Shown here in pieces: positions 1 through 9,426 of a DNA stretch of 64,000 nt. Below the pieces are notes generated by a model that worked only from the letters and a program-made list of their open reading frames with translations, made no database searches and was not told where the DNA came from. Source of the DNA: Methanobacteriota archaeon (GTDB taxonomy: Archaea > Thermoplasmatota > Thermoplasmata > RBG-16-68-12 > JAJISG01); NCBI GenBank assembly GCA_030594205.1, contig JAUVFR010000006.1:1-64000 (forward strand), written 5' to 3'. Positions within the stretch are counted from its first letter, which is position 1; each line of letters starts with the position of its first letter. The position numbers and the translations under genes are program-made.

Positions 1-230
1 GTACGGTGAGAGAGCTGACGACGACCAAGGATACCAGAAGAAAGCTCGCCGTCCAAGCCAGGTGTCTCCAAAGCGACAAAGCCGTTTGATAACGCTCAAT
101 GAGTGATAAATCTCGTGGCAGAGCGCGGCATATGGAGGTCTTCAATCCAGGAAGCGCTCAAAGAAGGAACTTCGAATGCGGGGACCGCTCCGGAGACATT
201 ACACGGCTAATGCTACCCTCAGAGGGCGCG

Positions 231-1820
231 TCAATCGCCGCCAAAGAAGTTGCGCAGAATAGGATGCATCTCCATCATCTGCTCTTTGCCTATGGCCTCG
301 TAGAACTGAATCAAGATGCCTACGGCTAACAAGACCCCCGTCCCGCTTGCATTCCCCACGGTCCCGAAGAGGTCGCCCCCCACGGCTAACATGCCGACGA
401 TGGCTCCCCCGATGATCGTGACGACCGGTATGTACCGGGCCAGAATCCGCTGCAATACGCGGGGATCGCGCCGGAACCCCGGGATCTGCATACCTCCCGA
501 CTCGATCTGGCGGGCCACGCCTTCGGGTCCCATGCCCGTTGTCTCGATCCAGAAGATGGCGAAGACGATGGACCCGACGATGAAGATGGACACGTAGACG
601 ATGACGTGAATGAAGATCTGGAAGGACGACTTGCCAAAGGTCGCGAAGACGGAACCATAGGAACCCGGCGCGATGAGTGGGAGGAGCCAGTCCTGAAGGC
701 CGGCGATGGTGGAGGTATAGAAGGCGATGCCCCCGATCGGGGTGGTGGGTTGGATGGTACCACTTAGCACGAGTGGATCATTCGGGCTGGGGTAGGCCCC
801 CAACCAGTACTGACCGCCTAAAAGCGGCCACTCGGGGTGTTGCCAGAAGAGGAGGGAAAACATGCTGATGTTGGCCAGGATGGCCGCCACGAAGATGACG
901 GGCAAGACGGAAGCGTAGATCAGCTTGATGGGATAGCGCCCTCGGGCCCCGCGGGCCCCTCCATGGGCCAGGGGGAGCTCTATGCGTGTGGATTCGAAGA
1001 AGGCCACGAAGAGGAAGATGACCACCGTCGCCACGAGGGCGATGAGGGGGTTCGGTTCCTGGAGCAGGATGACCTCGTAGCCTCCGCCCATGATCTCTTG
1101 GGCGCTCATGGTGTTCAGGAAGTACACGGTCTTCGGCACGGTGCCCACGGGGACGGCGCTGCCGGCCTGGGAGGGCATCCAGTTGAACGTCCCGGTGAAG
1201 ACGGCCTGGGCCACCCCGGCGGCGATGAAGAGGGAAATCCCACTCCCGATTCCCCACTTAGAGACCACTTCGTCCATCAAGAAGATGAGGTAGCTCCCGA
1301 CGAAGAGCTGGGCGATGATGAGGATGTTCGCCAAGAGGAGGCCGTTCCCGGCGACGAAGCCGTCCAACGCCATCACGAAGCCGGCCGAAGGTCGCAGGAA
1401 GCCGAACACCTGGGGAACGGACTCGACCACGATCATGACGAGGACGAGGAGCTTCTGGGTCCCCTGGTAGATGGCCTTGTCTTCCTCATTCCGGAGATCG
1501 AGGCGGATGATCTTTGCGCCTACGAAGAGTTGCAGAATGATGGACGCCGTAACGATGGGTCCGATCCCTAAGTGGACAAGAGAACCCTGGGCCCCCGCCA
1601 AGATGGCGCGCAGGCTCGCGAAGAAGTCCAGGACCTGGGTTCGATCCAGGCCGTAGATGAAGGTGTTAGTGAGAACGAAATAGATGACCAGGATCAGCAG
1701 GACCCAGAGCATCTTCGTCCGAAAATGGACGTGTCCCTCCGGTCGCGTCACGGCCGGCAGGCGGTCCGTGATGGGCTGTAGCTTGTAGAGGAAGCTCTTC
1801 CCTTCCGACCTGCCGAACAC
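231..1820 (-). CDS. secY: Preprotein translocase subunit SecY
   Basis: 529 aa multi-TM protein at the end of the ribosomal operon; SecY-like N-terminus and TM pattern. Confidence 0.97.
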   Translation of the reverse strand: MFGRSEGKSFLYKLQPITDRLPAVTRPEGHVHFRTKMLWVLLILVIYFVLTNTFIYGLDRTQVLDFFASLRAILAGAQGSLVHLGIGPIVTASIILQLFVGAKIIRLDLRNEEDKAIYQGTQKLLVLVMIVVESVPQVFGFLRPSAGFVMALDGFVAGNGLLLANILIIAQLFVGSYLIFLMDEVVSKWGIGSGISLFIAAGVAQAVFTGTFNWMPSQAGSAVPVGTVPKTVYFLNTMSAQEIMGGGYEVILLQEPNPLIALVATVVIFLFVAFFESTRIELPLAHGGARGARGRYPIKLIYASVLPVIFVAAILANISMFSLLFWQHPEWPLLGGQYWLGAYPSPNDPLVLSGTIQPTTPIGGIAFYTSTIAGLQDWLLPLIAPGSYGSVFATFGKSSFQIFIHVIVYVSIFIVGSIVFAIFWIETTGMGPEGVARQIESGGMQIPGFRRDPRVLQRILARYIPVVTIIGGAIVGMLAVGGDLFGTVGNASGTGVLLAVGILIQFYEAIGKEQMMEMHPILRNFFGGD

Positions 1821-1823
1821 GGC

Positions 1824-2258
1824 CTATTCCTCTTCTTCTTGGGGGACGACCTGGCCCCCCGCCGCCTCGACCTTCTGGACCGCCTTGGGCGTGGCGGCGG
1901 AAACCGCCACCGTGAGGGGGATGCCGACGGTGCCTCGACCCAAAAGCTTGGCGTAGCCGGCAGCCTGCAGGTCGACGCGGTAGCCCTTTCCTACCTTCTT
2001 GGCCACGCCCCGTTCGACGAACCCATCCAAGGCGTTTTCGAGGGCCTCCAGGTTGATCGTCCTTATGGTGCCGGGGGAAGCCGCGTGCCTCTTAAAGCCA
2101 TATGGCCCAAAGTGCCCCGGATCGTACTTCACAACCCACTTCCACTTGTGTTTCAGCAGCCCGGCCTGGCCGTGGCCGCCCCGCTTCCCCTTGCCCCGAC
2201 CGGCCTTCTGCCCGCGGCCGTGAGTCCGATGACCCCGCTTCTTCCGCGTGCGCCCCAT
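1824..2258 (-). CDS. rpl15: Ribosomal protein uL15
   Basis: MGRTRKKRGHRTHGRGQKAGRGKGKRGGHGQAG N-terminus; operon position. Confidence 0.97.
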   Translation of the reverse strand: MGRTRKKRGHRTHGRGQKAGRGKGKRGGHGQAGLLKHKWKWVVKYDPGHFGPYGFKRHAASPGTIRTINLEALENALDGFVERGVAKKVGKGYRVDLQAAGYAKLLGRGTVGIPLTVAVSAATPKAVQKVEAAGGQVVPQEEEE

Positions 2259-2262
2259 TCAG

Positions 2263-2727
2263 TCACCCCATCATGCGTAAGAGGAGCTCGTTGATGGCCG
2301 GGCCTCGGTTCCCCAGCGCGCCGCCCTCCCGATAGGATCGCTTCACGCCGCCATAGCCTTTCCGCGGGGGACTCAAGCGAAAGACCGGCTTCACGTCGTC
2401 CAGGCGTTGCAGGTCCGCCTGCCCCTGCAGGACGGCCTCCGCCAAGGCGGCGATGGAATCGTACCCCATCTCCCGGACGTGGGTCTCCGTCAGTGGGGCG
2501 CCACCCACCCGTCGTCCGCGAGCCGCGAGGAGTTGGGCGAGGACTTCCCCATCCACCTCGCCCCAGGTGATGTAGTCCTTCGCCTTCACGAGCATCCCCA
2601 TGTAGGTGTCCCGCGGGGGGAGAACCACGCAGTGGTTGGGGCGGTGGAGACGCAACATCCCCAGGGTGTCTGCGATGTCGCCTCGGACCCGAATGCCCCC
2701 GCGTACCCGGACCGCGGCAACGCTCAC
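2263..2727 (-). CDS. rpl30: Ribosomal protein uL30
   Basis: Archaeal L30 pattern (AAVRVRGGIRVRGDIADTLGMLRLHRPNHCVV); between uS5 and uL15. Confidence 0.96.
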   Translation of the reverse strand: MSVAAVRVRGGIRVRGDIADTLGMLRLHRPNHCVVLPPRDTYMGMLVKAKDYITWGEVDGEVLAQLLAARGRRVGGAPLTETHVREMGYDSIAALAEAVLQGQADLQRLDDVKPVFRLSPPRKGYGGVKRSYREGGALGNRGPAINELLLRMMG

Positions 2728-3590
2728 TCCGCCTTCCCTCCTTCCTTCTCGGAGGGCTTCGACGCGTCTGCGGGGGAGCCTTCGCCCTCAACGGTCGCCT
2801 CCGCTTCGGACTTCCCCTCCGCCTTGGGCAGCGCCGCCGCCGCCGCGGTAGCCGCGGCTTGGGCCTTCAGCTCGGCAAGATTGATCTCGAAAGCGGCCAC
2901 GGGTCCCGAGAGGATGTGGAGGCGGGCCGCTTGTTCCGGGGTCACCTTGTACTCCATGGTCTGCCGCAGGGCGTCGGCGGCGGCGAAGGCGTAGTTCACC
3001 GTCGTCTTCGTGTGACCCCGAGCGAACCCCCATGCGTCTTTGATGCCCGAGAGGCGCACGATGCTCTTTACTACGCCCGCCAGGGCCAGTCCGATGCCCT
3101 GAGGCGCGGGCTTCAGCGTCAGCTCGACCGACCCGCTGCGGCCGACGACCTTGAAGGGGAGGGTGTGGGGGGTGAAGCAGCCGCACTCCCAGGAGCCGCA
3201 ACCGCGCTTGACCTCAATCATGTTCAACTTGGCGTGATCGATGGTCTTGCGGATTGCGGGCCCGACCTCGCGGCCGCGAAGTCTGCCCACGCCCACGTAC
3301 CCGTCGTTGTTGCCCACCACGACCGTGATGACGAAGCCGATGCGCCGCCCCGAGTCGGTCATCCGTTGGACCATGTTGACATCAAGGACTTCGTCGGCGA
3401 GCTCCGGCAGCAGGAAGTCTACAATCTCGTGTTCCCGGAGTGGAAGGCCGGAGCGAAGTGCCTGGCCCATCGTGGTGATTTCGCCTCGAAGCACGCGTTT
3501 TCCAAGTCCCGTCTTGGGCAACCATTCGTCGAGTCGGTCCCATGGACCCGCCCGACTTCTTGGAGGCGGTCCTCTTCTCCGTCGTCTCAC
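2724..3590 (-). CDS. rps5: Ribosomal protein uS5 with charged C-terminal tail
   Basis: S5 core (FVITVVVGNNDGYVGVGRLRGREVGPAIRKTIDHAKLN); Ala/Glu/Lys-rich tail. Confidence 0.97.
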   Translation of the reverse strand: MRRRRRGPPPRSRAGPWDRLDEWLPKTGLGKRVLRGEITTMGQALRSGLPLREHEIVDFLLPELADEVLDVNMVQRMTDSGRRIGFVITVVVGNNDGYVGVGRLRGREVGPAIRKTIDHAKLNMIEVKRGCGSWECGCFTPHTLPFKVVGRSGSVELTLKPAPQGIGLALAGVVKSIVRLSGIKDAWGFARGHTKTTVNYAFAAADALRQTMEYKVTPEQAARLHILSGPVAAFEINLAELKAQAAATAAAAALPKAEGKSEAEATVEGEGSPADASKPSEKEGGKAE

Positions 3591-4087
3591 GTCGCTTCCA
3601 CCTTTGCCTTGATTTCGTCCACCGACGGCGCGGGCACCGTTCCCAGGTGTTCTCCACGACGGCGGGCCTCATCCGGGACGACCTTGTCGTCACCGGGGAC
3701 CTCGACCCCCGCGTCTCGTACCCCCTGGAGGGCGGCGAAGACACGGCTTCCCCGGGTCGGAGGATGAAGGCCAATGTCCGCCACGGCCTCCTTGACCTTC
3801 GCCGCCTTAGCGCGTCGACCTGCGAGGTAGCCCGTCAGATAGGCCGCGGATACGTTTCCGGTGTGGCCCTTCCATTCGAACTTGCGGAGCTCCCGGGCCG
3901 TCGCCGAGGCCAGGACCTGATCCCCGGTCAATCGAAACTGGATGAATTGGACGATGGTTTCGGACAGCGTCTTGCGAATGACAAGGCGTGGCTTCTCTGA
4001 CTTGAGAAGGGCGAGGCGCCGCCGATAATTGGTTTGCCCCTGGCGCCGACGTCGGAAGGGCACGTGCTGACGGGGACCCCGGGTCAT
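3587..4087 (-). CDS. rpl18: Ribosomal protein uL18
   Basis: MTRGPRQHVPFRRRRQGQTNYRRRLALLKSEKPRLVIRKT; start placed at ATG 4087, inside a longer ORF. Confidence 0.95.
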   Translation of the reverse strand: MTRGPRQHVPFRRRRQGQTNYRRRLALLKSEKPRLVIRKTLSETIVQFIQFRLTGDQVLASATARELRKFEWKGHTGNVSAAYLTGYLAGRRAKAAKVKEAVADIGLHPPTRGSRVFAALQGVRDAGVEVPGDDKVVPDEARRRGEHLGTVPAPSVDEIKAKVEAT

Positions 4088-4542
4088 TTGCCCTCCTGCC
4101 GCAGGACGTCTTCGGCCTGCAACTGCTGCTCCAAGTGACTTCGGCTGCGATACATTCCTCCCTTCGCACGGAGGTAGAATCGGCGGTAGTCTCTCGGCGC
4201 CAGTCGCCCATTGACACGATGCCGCTTCAGCGTGTCCCGCTGGGCTCGAATCGTGCGCATCCATCGGCGCTTCTTGGGGTCTCGCGCGCCGTGAGCCCCC
4301 TTTCGACGACCTGGGCCCCGCCGCCGTCCTTTCCGGCGCTGGCGCGCATTGTAGCGTGTCCGCCCCCGGGACTGGCCGGCGACGGGCAACCTCCGGACGA
4401 GGCCAGCTGAAATGACGGCACGGACGTCGTCGCGGGTGATGGCATCGGCGACATCCTCCATGCGATTGGGGTCGATCCAGACCCGATGGGCCCCGCACTT
4501 GAGGATACTCGCGGCCATGCGGCGCTGGTTGCTCAGGTTCAC
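4084..4542 (-). CDS. rpl19e: Ribosomal protein eL19
   Basis: GTG start, VNLSNQRRMAASILKCGAHRVWIDPNRMEDVADAITRDD; L19e signature. Confidence 0.94.
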   Translation of the reverse strand: MNLSNQRRMAASILKCGAHRVWIDPNRMEDVADAITRDDVRAVISAGLVRRLPVAGQSRGRTRYNARQRRKGRRRGPGRRKGAHGARDPKKRRWMRTIRAQRDTLKRHRVNGRLAPRDYRRFYLRAKGGMYRSRSHLEQQLQAEDVLRQEGK

Positions 4543-5165
4543 TCGACCACCCGATTGAGAATCCGAACGCCCAGCTCGTCGGCCCGCTCCTGGATGGAGA
4601 CCCGCTTCCGAGTGCCGACGGAATGGGCAATCCGCGCGGCCTGTCTCTCCGGGTTGAGGCCCTCTAAGTCGGCAGGTCGATGGATGAGGACCTCTTGGAA
4701 CCCGGATGGGTGGAGGCCTCGCACCCCACGGGGGCCGCGGTGACCCGACGAGGGCATGGCGGGTCGATAGCCCAGGTGTCTCCGAAGCTTGGAGTGGTGT
4801 CCGCGGGGACGCCTCCATGCGCGTCCGAGCCGTTTGTATCGGAACCACTCCTGTCGGCGAAAGGCAGGGCGATGCGCGCGCCGGGTGGCCCGCTCCACCA
4901 AGAGGGCCTTGGTCCCCTCGGAAAGCACGGGCTTGGCCCGGGCCACGTAGACTCTCTCCTCCAAGATTTCCATGTCTTCTTCGAGCTCCTCGATGGGCTC
5001 CTCGGCGGCCTCTCCCTCGGCCTCGATGTGAGCGAGGAGCCGCTCCCGGAGATCTGCCACCAGCCCTTCGTCATCCAAGTCATACTTCCGGGCCCACGCC
5101 TGGAGCTCGGCCTTGCGCGCCTTGTGGATCTCGGTCCGCGTCGGGAAGTCCTGGTCTCTGGCCAT
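4539..5165 (-). CDS. rpl32e: Ribosomal protein eL32 with N-terminal SAP-like extension
   Basis: eL32 core (FRRQEWFRYKRLGRAWRRPRGHHSKLRRHLGYRP); extra N-terminal helical domain. Confidence 0.95.
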   Translation of the reverse strand: MARDQDFPTRTEIHKARKAELQAWARKYDLDDEGLVADLRERLLAHIEAEGEAAEEPIEELEEDMEILEERVYVARAKPVLSEGTKALLVERATRRAHRPAFRRQEWFRYKRLGRAWRRPRGHHSKLRRHLGYRPAMPSSGHRGPRGVRGLHPSGFQEVLIHRPADLEGLNPERQAARIAHSVGTRKRVSIQERADELGVRILNRVVE

Positions 5166-5708
5166 CTAGGCCTCCCCCTTGCTCACGAGATAAATCCCGT
5201 CCTGGAAGACCCGGGGATCCTTACGACGAATCCGGGTCGCCTGCTCCACATTGGCCGCCGTCTGGCCTACCGCCTCGATATCGGGCCCCTGGATGGTGAC
5301 GGTGTCTCCCTTCACATCCACACGTGTCGTCCCCCGGATTTGCGCATGACGGGGATGACGCTCCCCGAGGAAGTTTTCGATGACCACCGCATCTCCCTGG
5401 ACGGAGACCTTGACCGGGAAGTGGGCATAGACCACCCGCATGGTGTAGGTGAAGCCCTCCGTCACTCCACGCACCATGTTCTGGATGTGGGAGGCGAACG
5501 TCCCCGCGAGGGCCTTCTCCCGTTTGCGGGGAAGGGGACTTTCCACCAAGACCTCGGCGCGCTCCCGGCGCAGCCGGACCCGAGAATCGTCGAGGGAACG
5601 CGAGAGGCGGACGTCGCCCTTCTGGACGGTCACCGTCCCACCCTCAATTTCCACATGGACGCCCTCGGGAATGGGGACTCGCTTCTCCACGATGCCCGTC
5701 CGTGTCAT
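5166..5708 (-). CDS. rpl6: Ribosomal protein uL6
   Basis: L6-like protein in conserved operon order. Confidence 0.96.
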   Translation of the reverse strand: MTRTGIVEKRVPIPEGVHVEIEGGTVTVQKGDVRLSRSLDDSRVRLRRERAEVLVESPLPRKREKALAGTFASHIQNMVRGVTEGFTYTMRVVYAHFPVKVSVQGDAVVIENFLGERHPRHAQIRGTTRVDVKGDTVTIQGPDIEAVGQTAANVEQATRIRRKDPRVFQDGIYLVSKGEA

Positions 5709-5715
5709 GTTCTCC

Positions 5716-6105
5716 TCAGTAGCAATACGCCAATAGGCGCCCGCCGATCCCCGCCACCTTGGCCTGGGAGTGGGTCAGGACGCCCTGCGTGGTGGTCAAG
5801 ATCAAGACTCCGAAGTCCTGGGCGGGCAGGAATCGGGACTCGTACTTCTGCAGGTCCGTCCGCTTGACGGCGAACCGTGGCTTGATGACCCCGCAGTCGT
5901 TCACGTTGCCGGACAGCCGGACTTCGTAGGCGCCGCCTCGCCCGTCCTCTTGGTAGGTGAAGTCCCCCACATAGCCGTTCTCCTGCATGACCCGCAGCAC
6001 GCGTGCCACGAGCTTGGAAGCGGGTCGAAGGGTGACCATCGGCTTCCCGCTCCCTTCGGCGTTCTTGATGGTCGCCAGCGCGTCGTTCAGGAGGTCGTGT
6101 CGCAT
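5716..6105 (-). CDS. rps8: Ribosomal protein uS8
   Basis: MRHDLLNDALATIKNAEGSGKPMVTLRPASKLVARVLRVMQENGYVGDF; start placed at 6105. Confidence 0.95.
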   Translation of the reverse strand: MRHDLLNDALATIKNAEGSGKPMVTLRPASKLVARVLRVMQENGYVGDFTYQEDGRGGAYEVRLSGNVNDCGVIKPRFAVKRTDLQKYESRFLPAQDFGVLILTTTQGVLTHSQAKVAGIGGRLLAYCY

Positions 6106-6113
6106 GGGTTCAC

Positions 6114-6263
6114 CTAGGAGTACTTCCGGAAGCCCAGCTCGAAGGCGATCTCCCGGAAACACTGGCGGCAGAGGTGGATCCCGTAGCGTCGGACAATCCC
6201 GCGCTTCCGACCGCATCGCTTGCACCCCTGTTTGTGCCCGAAGGCACCTCGAGGGCCAGTCAT
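6114..6263 (-). CDS. rps14: Ribosomal protein uS14 (zinc-binding, 49 aa)
   Basis: Translated by hand: [49 protein letters not shown]; CxxC...CxxC; between uS8 and uL5. Absent from the ORF track. Confidence 0.96.
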   Translation of the reverse strand: MTGPRGAFGHKQGCKRCGRKRGIVRRYGIHLCRQCFREIAFELGFRKYS

Positions 6264-6264
6264 G

Positions 6265-6774
6265 TTAGCCCTTCACCTCCACCTCGTAGCGCCCGGTCAC
6301 GTAGTCTACCGCCTCCTGCGGGGTCGTCCGGTGCCGGTGCGGGATACGCCGCCGCCGGACCCGACGCCGGGCCACCCGGTACCCGGGCCGACGGAGCGTC
6401 ACGCTGACGTCCATGCCGAAGAGTCCGATGTCGGGGTCGTACCTCACCCCCTTGAAGTCGGTGTAGTCGGCAACGCCGAACGAGAAGTTGCCTTGGCGGT
6501 CGAAGGTGTAGCGGAACAGGATGTTGTTGCGGGCGTAGAAGGCCTCCCTAAGGAAACGGTCGGCCCGCTCGCCCCGCAGGGTGACCTTCGCCCCGATGGG
6601 CATGCCCTGCCGGATACCGAAGTCGCGGTTGGTGCTCTTGGAGAGGGTCTGGATCGCTTTCTGACCCGTCAGGCTCTCCAACACCTTCTGGGCGCGTAGA
6701 AGCTTGTCGCCGGCCTCCCCCACGCCGATGTTGATAACGACCTTGTCGATCTGCACCTCCCGCATCGGGTTCAT
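6265..6774 (-). CDS. rpl5: Ribosomal protein uL5
   Basis: [26 protein letters not shown]5 signature. Confidence 0.97.
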   Translation of the reverse strand: MNPMREVQIDKVVINIGVGEAGDKLLRAQKVLESLTGQKAIQTLSKSTNRDFGIRQGMPIGAKVTLRGERADRFLREAFYARNNILFRYTFDRQGNFSFGVADYTDFKGVRYDPDIGLFGMDVSVTLRRPGYRVARRRVRRRRIPHRHRTTPQEAVDYVTGRYEVEVKG

Positions 6775-6781
6775 GAGTACC

Positions 6782-7486
6782 TCACGCCTCCATGCTCTCC
6801 GGGAGGGCGATCACGGGCTTCTGCTTCCCCACCACGAACGCGTAGTCCACGATGCTGGAGAAGCCCTCTTTGAAGCGGACCTGATTGGGACGGGAGCTCC
6901 GTTGGACGACGATGTCCTCCACATGCCCCGTCTGTCCGACGTGCTTGCCCCCGATGAGGAGGGCCACGCCGCCCTTCTTGAGGGGCAACACTTCCTGGAT
7001 CTCCTGCGAAGGCACCGCGATCTTGAGGGTGTCCCGCGTCTTGTGGCCGTTCTCCGCGAGGAGGTTGCGGCCGTCGGAGAGGTTATACTGGATGCGGCCC
7101 CCCCGGACGACCGTCTTGTTCTCGATCCGGGCGAGCTTCCAGCCGGCCTCCGCCTCCTGGATGGGCACCAACGCAAAGCGGCCGCGGGTGTCCAGGAGGA
7201 CCCGGTAATGCTCCCCCACGTCGGGGAGGGACAGTGTGTCCATAAGCCCCAAGGGGAAGCTGGGATCCCGGACCGCGCGGTTGTCCACGTGGGCCTTTCG
7301 GGCCCGGATGACGGCCTTCGCCTCCCGGGCGTTGTCGGTATACCCGAGCATGTCCCGGAGGACAATGGTGAGGGGGATGCACCGGTGCAGGGGATGGGGC
7401 CCTGGTGAGGGGCGGACCGCCCACGTGCCCGTCTTTCGGGGGATGCTCCACGCTCGCGGAGCTGCGAGGCGTTTGAGCCGGGTCAT
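6782..7486 (-). CDS. rps4e: Ribosomal protein eS4
   Basis: S4e signature (LKRLAAPRAWSIPRKTGTWAVRPSPGPHPL). Confidence 0.97.
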   Translation of the reverse strand: MTRLKRLAAPRAWSIPRKTGTWAVRPSPGPHPLHRCIPLTIVLRDMLGYTDNAREAKAVIRARKAHVDNRAVRDPSFPLGLMDTLSLPDVGEHYRVLLDTRGRFALVPIQEAEAGWKLARIENKTVVRGGRIQYNLSDGRNLLAENGHKTRDTLKIAVPSQEIQEVLPLKKGGVALLIGGKHVGQTGHVEDIVVQRSSRPNQVRFKEGFSSIVDYAFVVGKQKPVIALPESMEA

Positions 7487-7857
7487 GGGCGTCCTCCGGA
7501 CCGCTCCACGAGGCGTCGCCGCCAGGGGTCGGTCATGTCGAGGCGGGTAATCCGAAGGTTCGAGGGATGCACGGGGCGCCCCACCTCGGTACCGTCCGCC
7601 TTGGCGACTGTGATCCCGTCCACGTAGACACGGAAGTGGCGCCGGTCCACGCGAGTCACCTTCCCATCATGGCCTCGCTGCGTTCCTCGCATGATCTGGA
7701 CTGTGTCTCCCTGGCGTACGGGGAGCGACCGCGGGTAGCTCACCTTCGTGTCCTCGAGGTACTTGGGGCTCAGGTGGACGCGGACGAGACGACCGCGGCG
7801 GTGGAGGGGGCTCCGGTGCATCCGGCGTCGCTGCTTTCGGGGCTGTCGGCTTGACAT
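7483..7857 (-). CDS. rpl24: Ribosomal protein uL24
   Basis: KOW motif (GDTVQIMRGTQRGHDGKVTRVD). Confidence 0.96.
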   Translation of the reverse strand: MSSRQPRKQRRRMHRSPLHRRGRLVRVHLSPKYLEDTKVSYPRSLPVRQGDTVQIMRGTQRGHDGKVTRVDRRHFRVYVDGITVAKADGTEVGRPVHPSNLRITRLDMTDPWRRRLVERSGGRP

Positions 7858-7865
7858 GCTTCCTC

Positions 7866-8264
7866 CTAGACGATCATGGAGGCCGTGGCCGCGATCCGGG
7901 GCCAGCGTTCGGCGGCCTCCCGGGCCACAGGGCCCTTGATATCGGACCCCCGGGTCTCCCCGGTCTCCGTCGTGATGACGCAGGCGTTGTCTTCGAACTG
8001 TACCATGAGACCGTCCGGCCGGCGGAAGGGACGTCGCTGGCGGACGACCACGGCGTTCACGACCTGCTTGCGCATCTCGGGGCTTCCTTTCTTTACGCTG
8101 CCCACGAAAATGTCCCCCAAGGCGGCGGCCGGATAGCGGCGGGCGACCCCCTTGTAGTGCAGGACAGAGATGAGTTCCACCTGCTTCGCCCCGGTGTTGT
8201 CGATGCAGTCCAGCCGCGCGCCGCGCGGTAGGCCGCGGGTCTGTCGTCCTGGCAGTCCTTTCAC
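7866..8264 (-). CDS. rpl14: Ribosomal protein uL14
   Basis: L14 signature ([16 protein letters not shown]); GTG start at 8264 preceded by GGAGGT. Confidence 0.95.
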   Translation of the reverse strand: MKGLPGRQTRGLPRGARLDCIDNTGAKQVELISVLHYKGVARRYPAAALGDIFVGSVKKGSPEMRKQVVNAVVVRQRRPFRRPDGLMVQFEDNACVITTETGETRGSDIKGPVAREAAERWPRIAATASMIV

Positions 8265-8266
8265 CG

Positions 8267-8602
8267 TCAGACCTCCTGTCGGCTCAAGACGACGAAGGCC
8301 ACCGTCTTTCCAAGGGGGCGGCACTCTCCGAGGAGAACCCGATCCCCCACGTGGATATCCAAGCAGCCCGGTACGTGGGCCTTGTATCGTGAGCTCCGCT
8401 TCTCGAGGCGGTCGTACTTGAGAATTTTCCGGACGTACTCCCGGCGGACGGTAACGGTGCGGGCCATCTTGTCGGAAACCACCCGGCCCTCGAGGAGCGA
8501 GCCTCGGACCTTCAGGTGACCGTGGAAGGGGCAGCTGGGGTCGTCGCAGGCCCGTTCGGGGGCCGGGACGTCGTATCCGATGTCTTTCGCCCGTTGCGCC
8601 AT
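8267..8602 (-). CDS. rps17: Ribosomal protein uS17
   Basis: S17 motif ([38 protein letters not shown]). Confidence 0.97.
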   Translation of the reverse strand: MAQRAKDIGYDVPAPERACDDPSCPFHGHLKVRGSLLEGRVVSDKMARTVTVRREYVRKILKYDRLEKRSSRYKAHVPGCLDIHVGDRVLLGECRPLGKTVAFVVLSRQEV

Positions 8603-8606
8603 TTGG

Positions 8607-8876
8607 TCACCTCGCCTTCTTTACCCGGTCCTCAGGTCGGTACCGCAACCGATCCCCGCGCACGATGATGCCCTCGCCCACGGCGAAACGGAAAGTGTTG
8701 CCTGCCTTGGGGACCCGCACCTCCATCCCGTCCGACTCCACGAGAAGGGTGTTCCTCGTTTCATCCACCACCCGACCCCCTACCTCGCGTTGGTTCGGGT
8801 CGGTGGCCTCCACCACCTCCACATCAAGGCCGATGAGCTCGTGCTTGACCAAGTCCTTCCTTCTCGAATCGTTCAC
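8607..8876 (-). CDS. rnp1: Ribonuclease P protein component 1 (Rpp29)
   Basis: RHELIGLDVEVVEA...VDETRNTLLVE-type sequence; usual position next to uS17. Confidence 0.94.
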   Translation of the reverse strand: MNDSRRKDLVKHELIGLDVEVVEATDPNQREVGGRVVDETRNTLLVESDGMEVRVPKAGNTFRFAVGEGIIVRGDRLRYRPEDRVKKAR

Positions 8877-8877
8877 C

Positions 8878-9174
8878 TCACGTAATCTCCACGTGGTACC
8901 CCAGATCTTGGAGTGTCTGTTCGACCTTCTTACGGTGTTCGCCCTGCAGTTCGATGCGGCCCTTCTTGACGGTACCGCCTGCCGCCACCTTCGTCTTCAG
9001 GGTCCGTGCCAGTTCGTCCAAGTCGACATCCCCGGCATCGAGCCCCTCGACGATGGTCACGACCTTGCCGTACCGCCGCCGGTCGCTCGTAATGCGTATC
9101 CGTTGGGTCTCCTTGGCGATCTCCTCACAGATGCAGATCTCATCAGGGAGCCCGCATGTTGCGCAGATCGCCAT
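8878..9174 (-). CDS. Translation initiation factor SUI1/eIF1
   Basis: N-terminal CATCGLPDEICIC and SUI1 core (GKVVTIVEGLDAGDVDLDELARTLKTKVAAGGTVK). Confidence 0.95.
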   Translation of the reverse strand: MAICATCGLPDEICICEEIAKETQRIRITSDRRRYGKVVTIVEGLDAGDVDLDELARTLKTKVAAGGTVKKGRIELQGEHRKKVEQTLQDLGYHVEIT

Positions 9175-9426
9175 CTAGGCCCTTTCCTCCTCGTTGGTTT
9201 CCGTCACGGTTTCCTTCACTCCTTTCGATCCTGCCTGTTCAGTAAGGACAGTAAGTACGCGGGAGATGTTCTTCCGAAGGGCCCGGATCTTGCCGGGGCT
9301 GGGCGGGGCACCGCCCATGGCGGCCACCCCCCGCTCGTGCATGAGCTCGTCCCGGAGGTCCTTCAACCGGGACTTCCGTTCTTCGAGAGTCATCTCCCGG
9401 ATTTCCCGCGTCCTCAGGAGGGCCAT
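9175..9426 (-). CDS. rpl29: Ribosomal protein uL29
   Basis: L29 helical pattern (TREIREMTLEERKSRLKDLRDELMHERG). Confidence 0.95.
   Translation of the reverse strand: MALLRTREIREMTLEERKSRLKDLRDELMHERGVAAMGGAPPSPGKIRALRKNISRVLTVLTEQAGSKGVKETVTETNEEERA

Noticed and set aside
1-230. Possible C-terminal end of a gene entering from the left edge (e.g. TVRELTTTKDTRRKLAVQARCLQSDKAV*)
   Set aside because: Too short and with no recognisable family; several frames are open, so not annotated.
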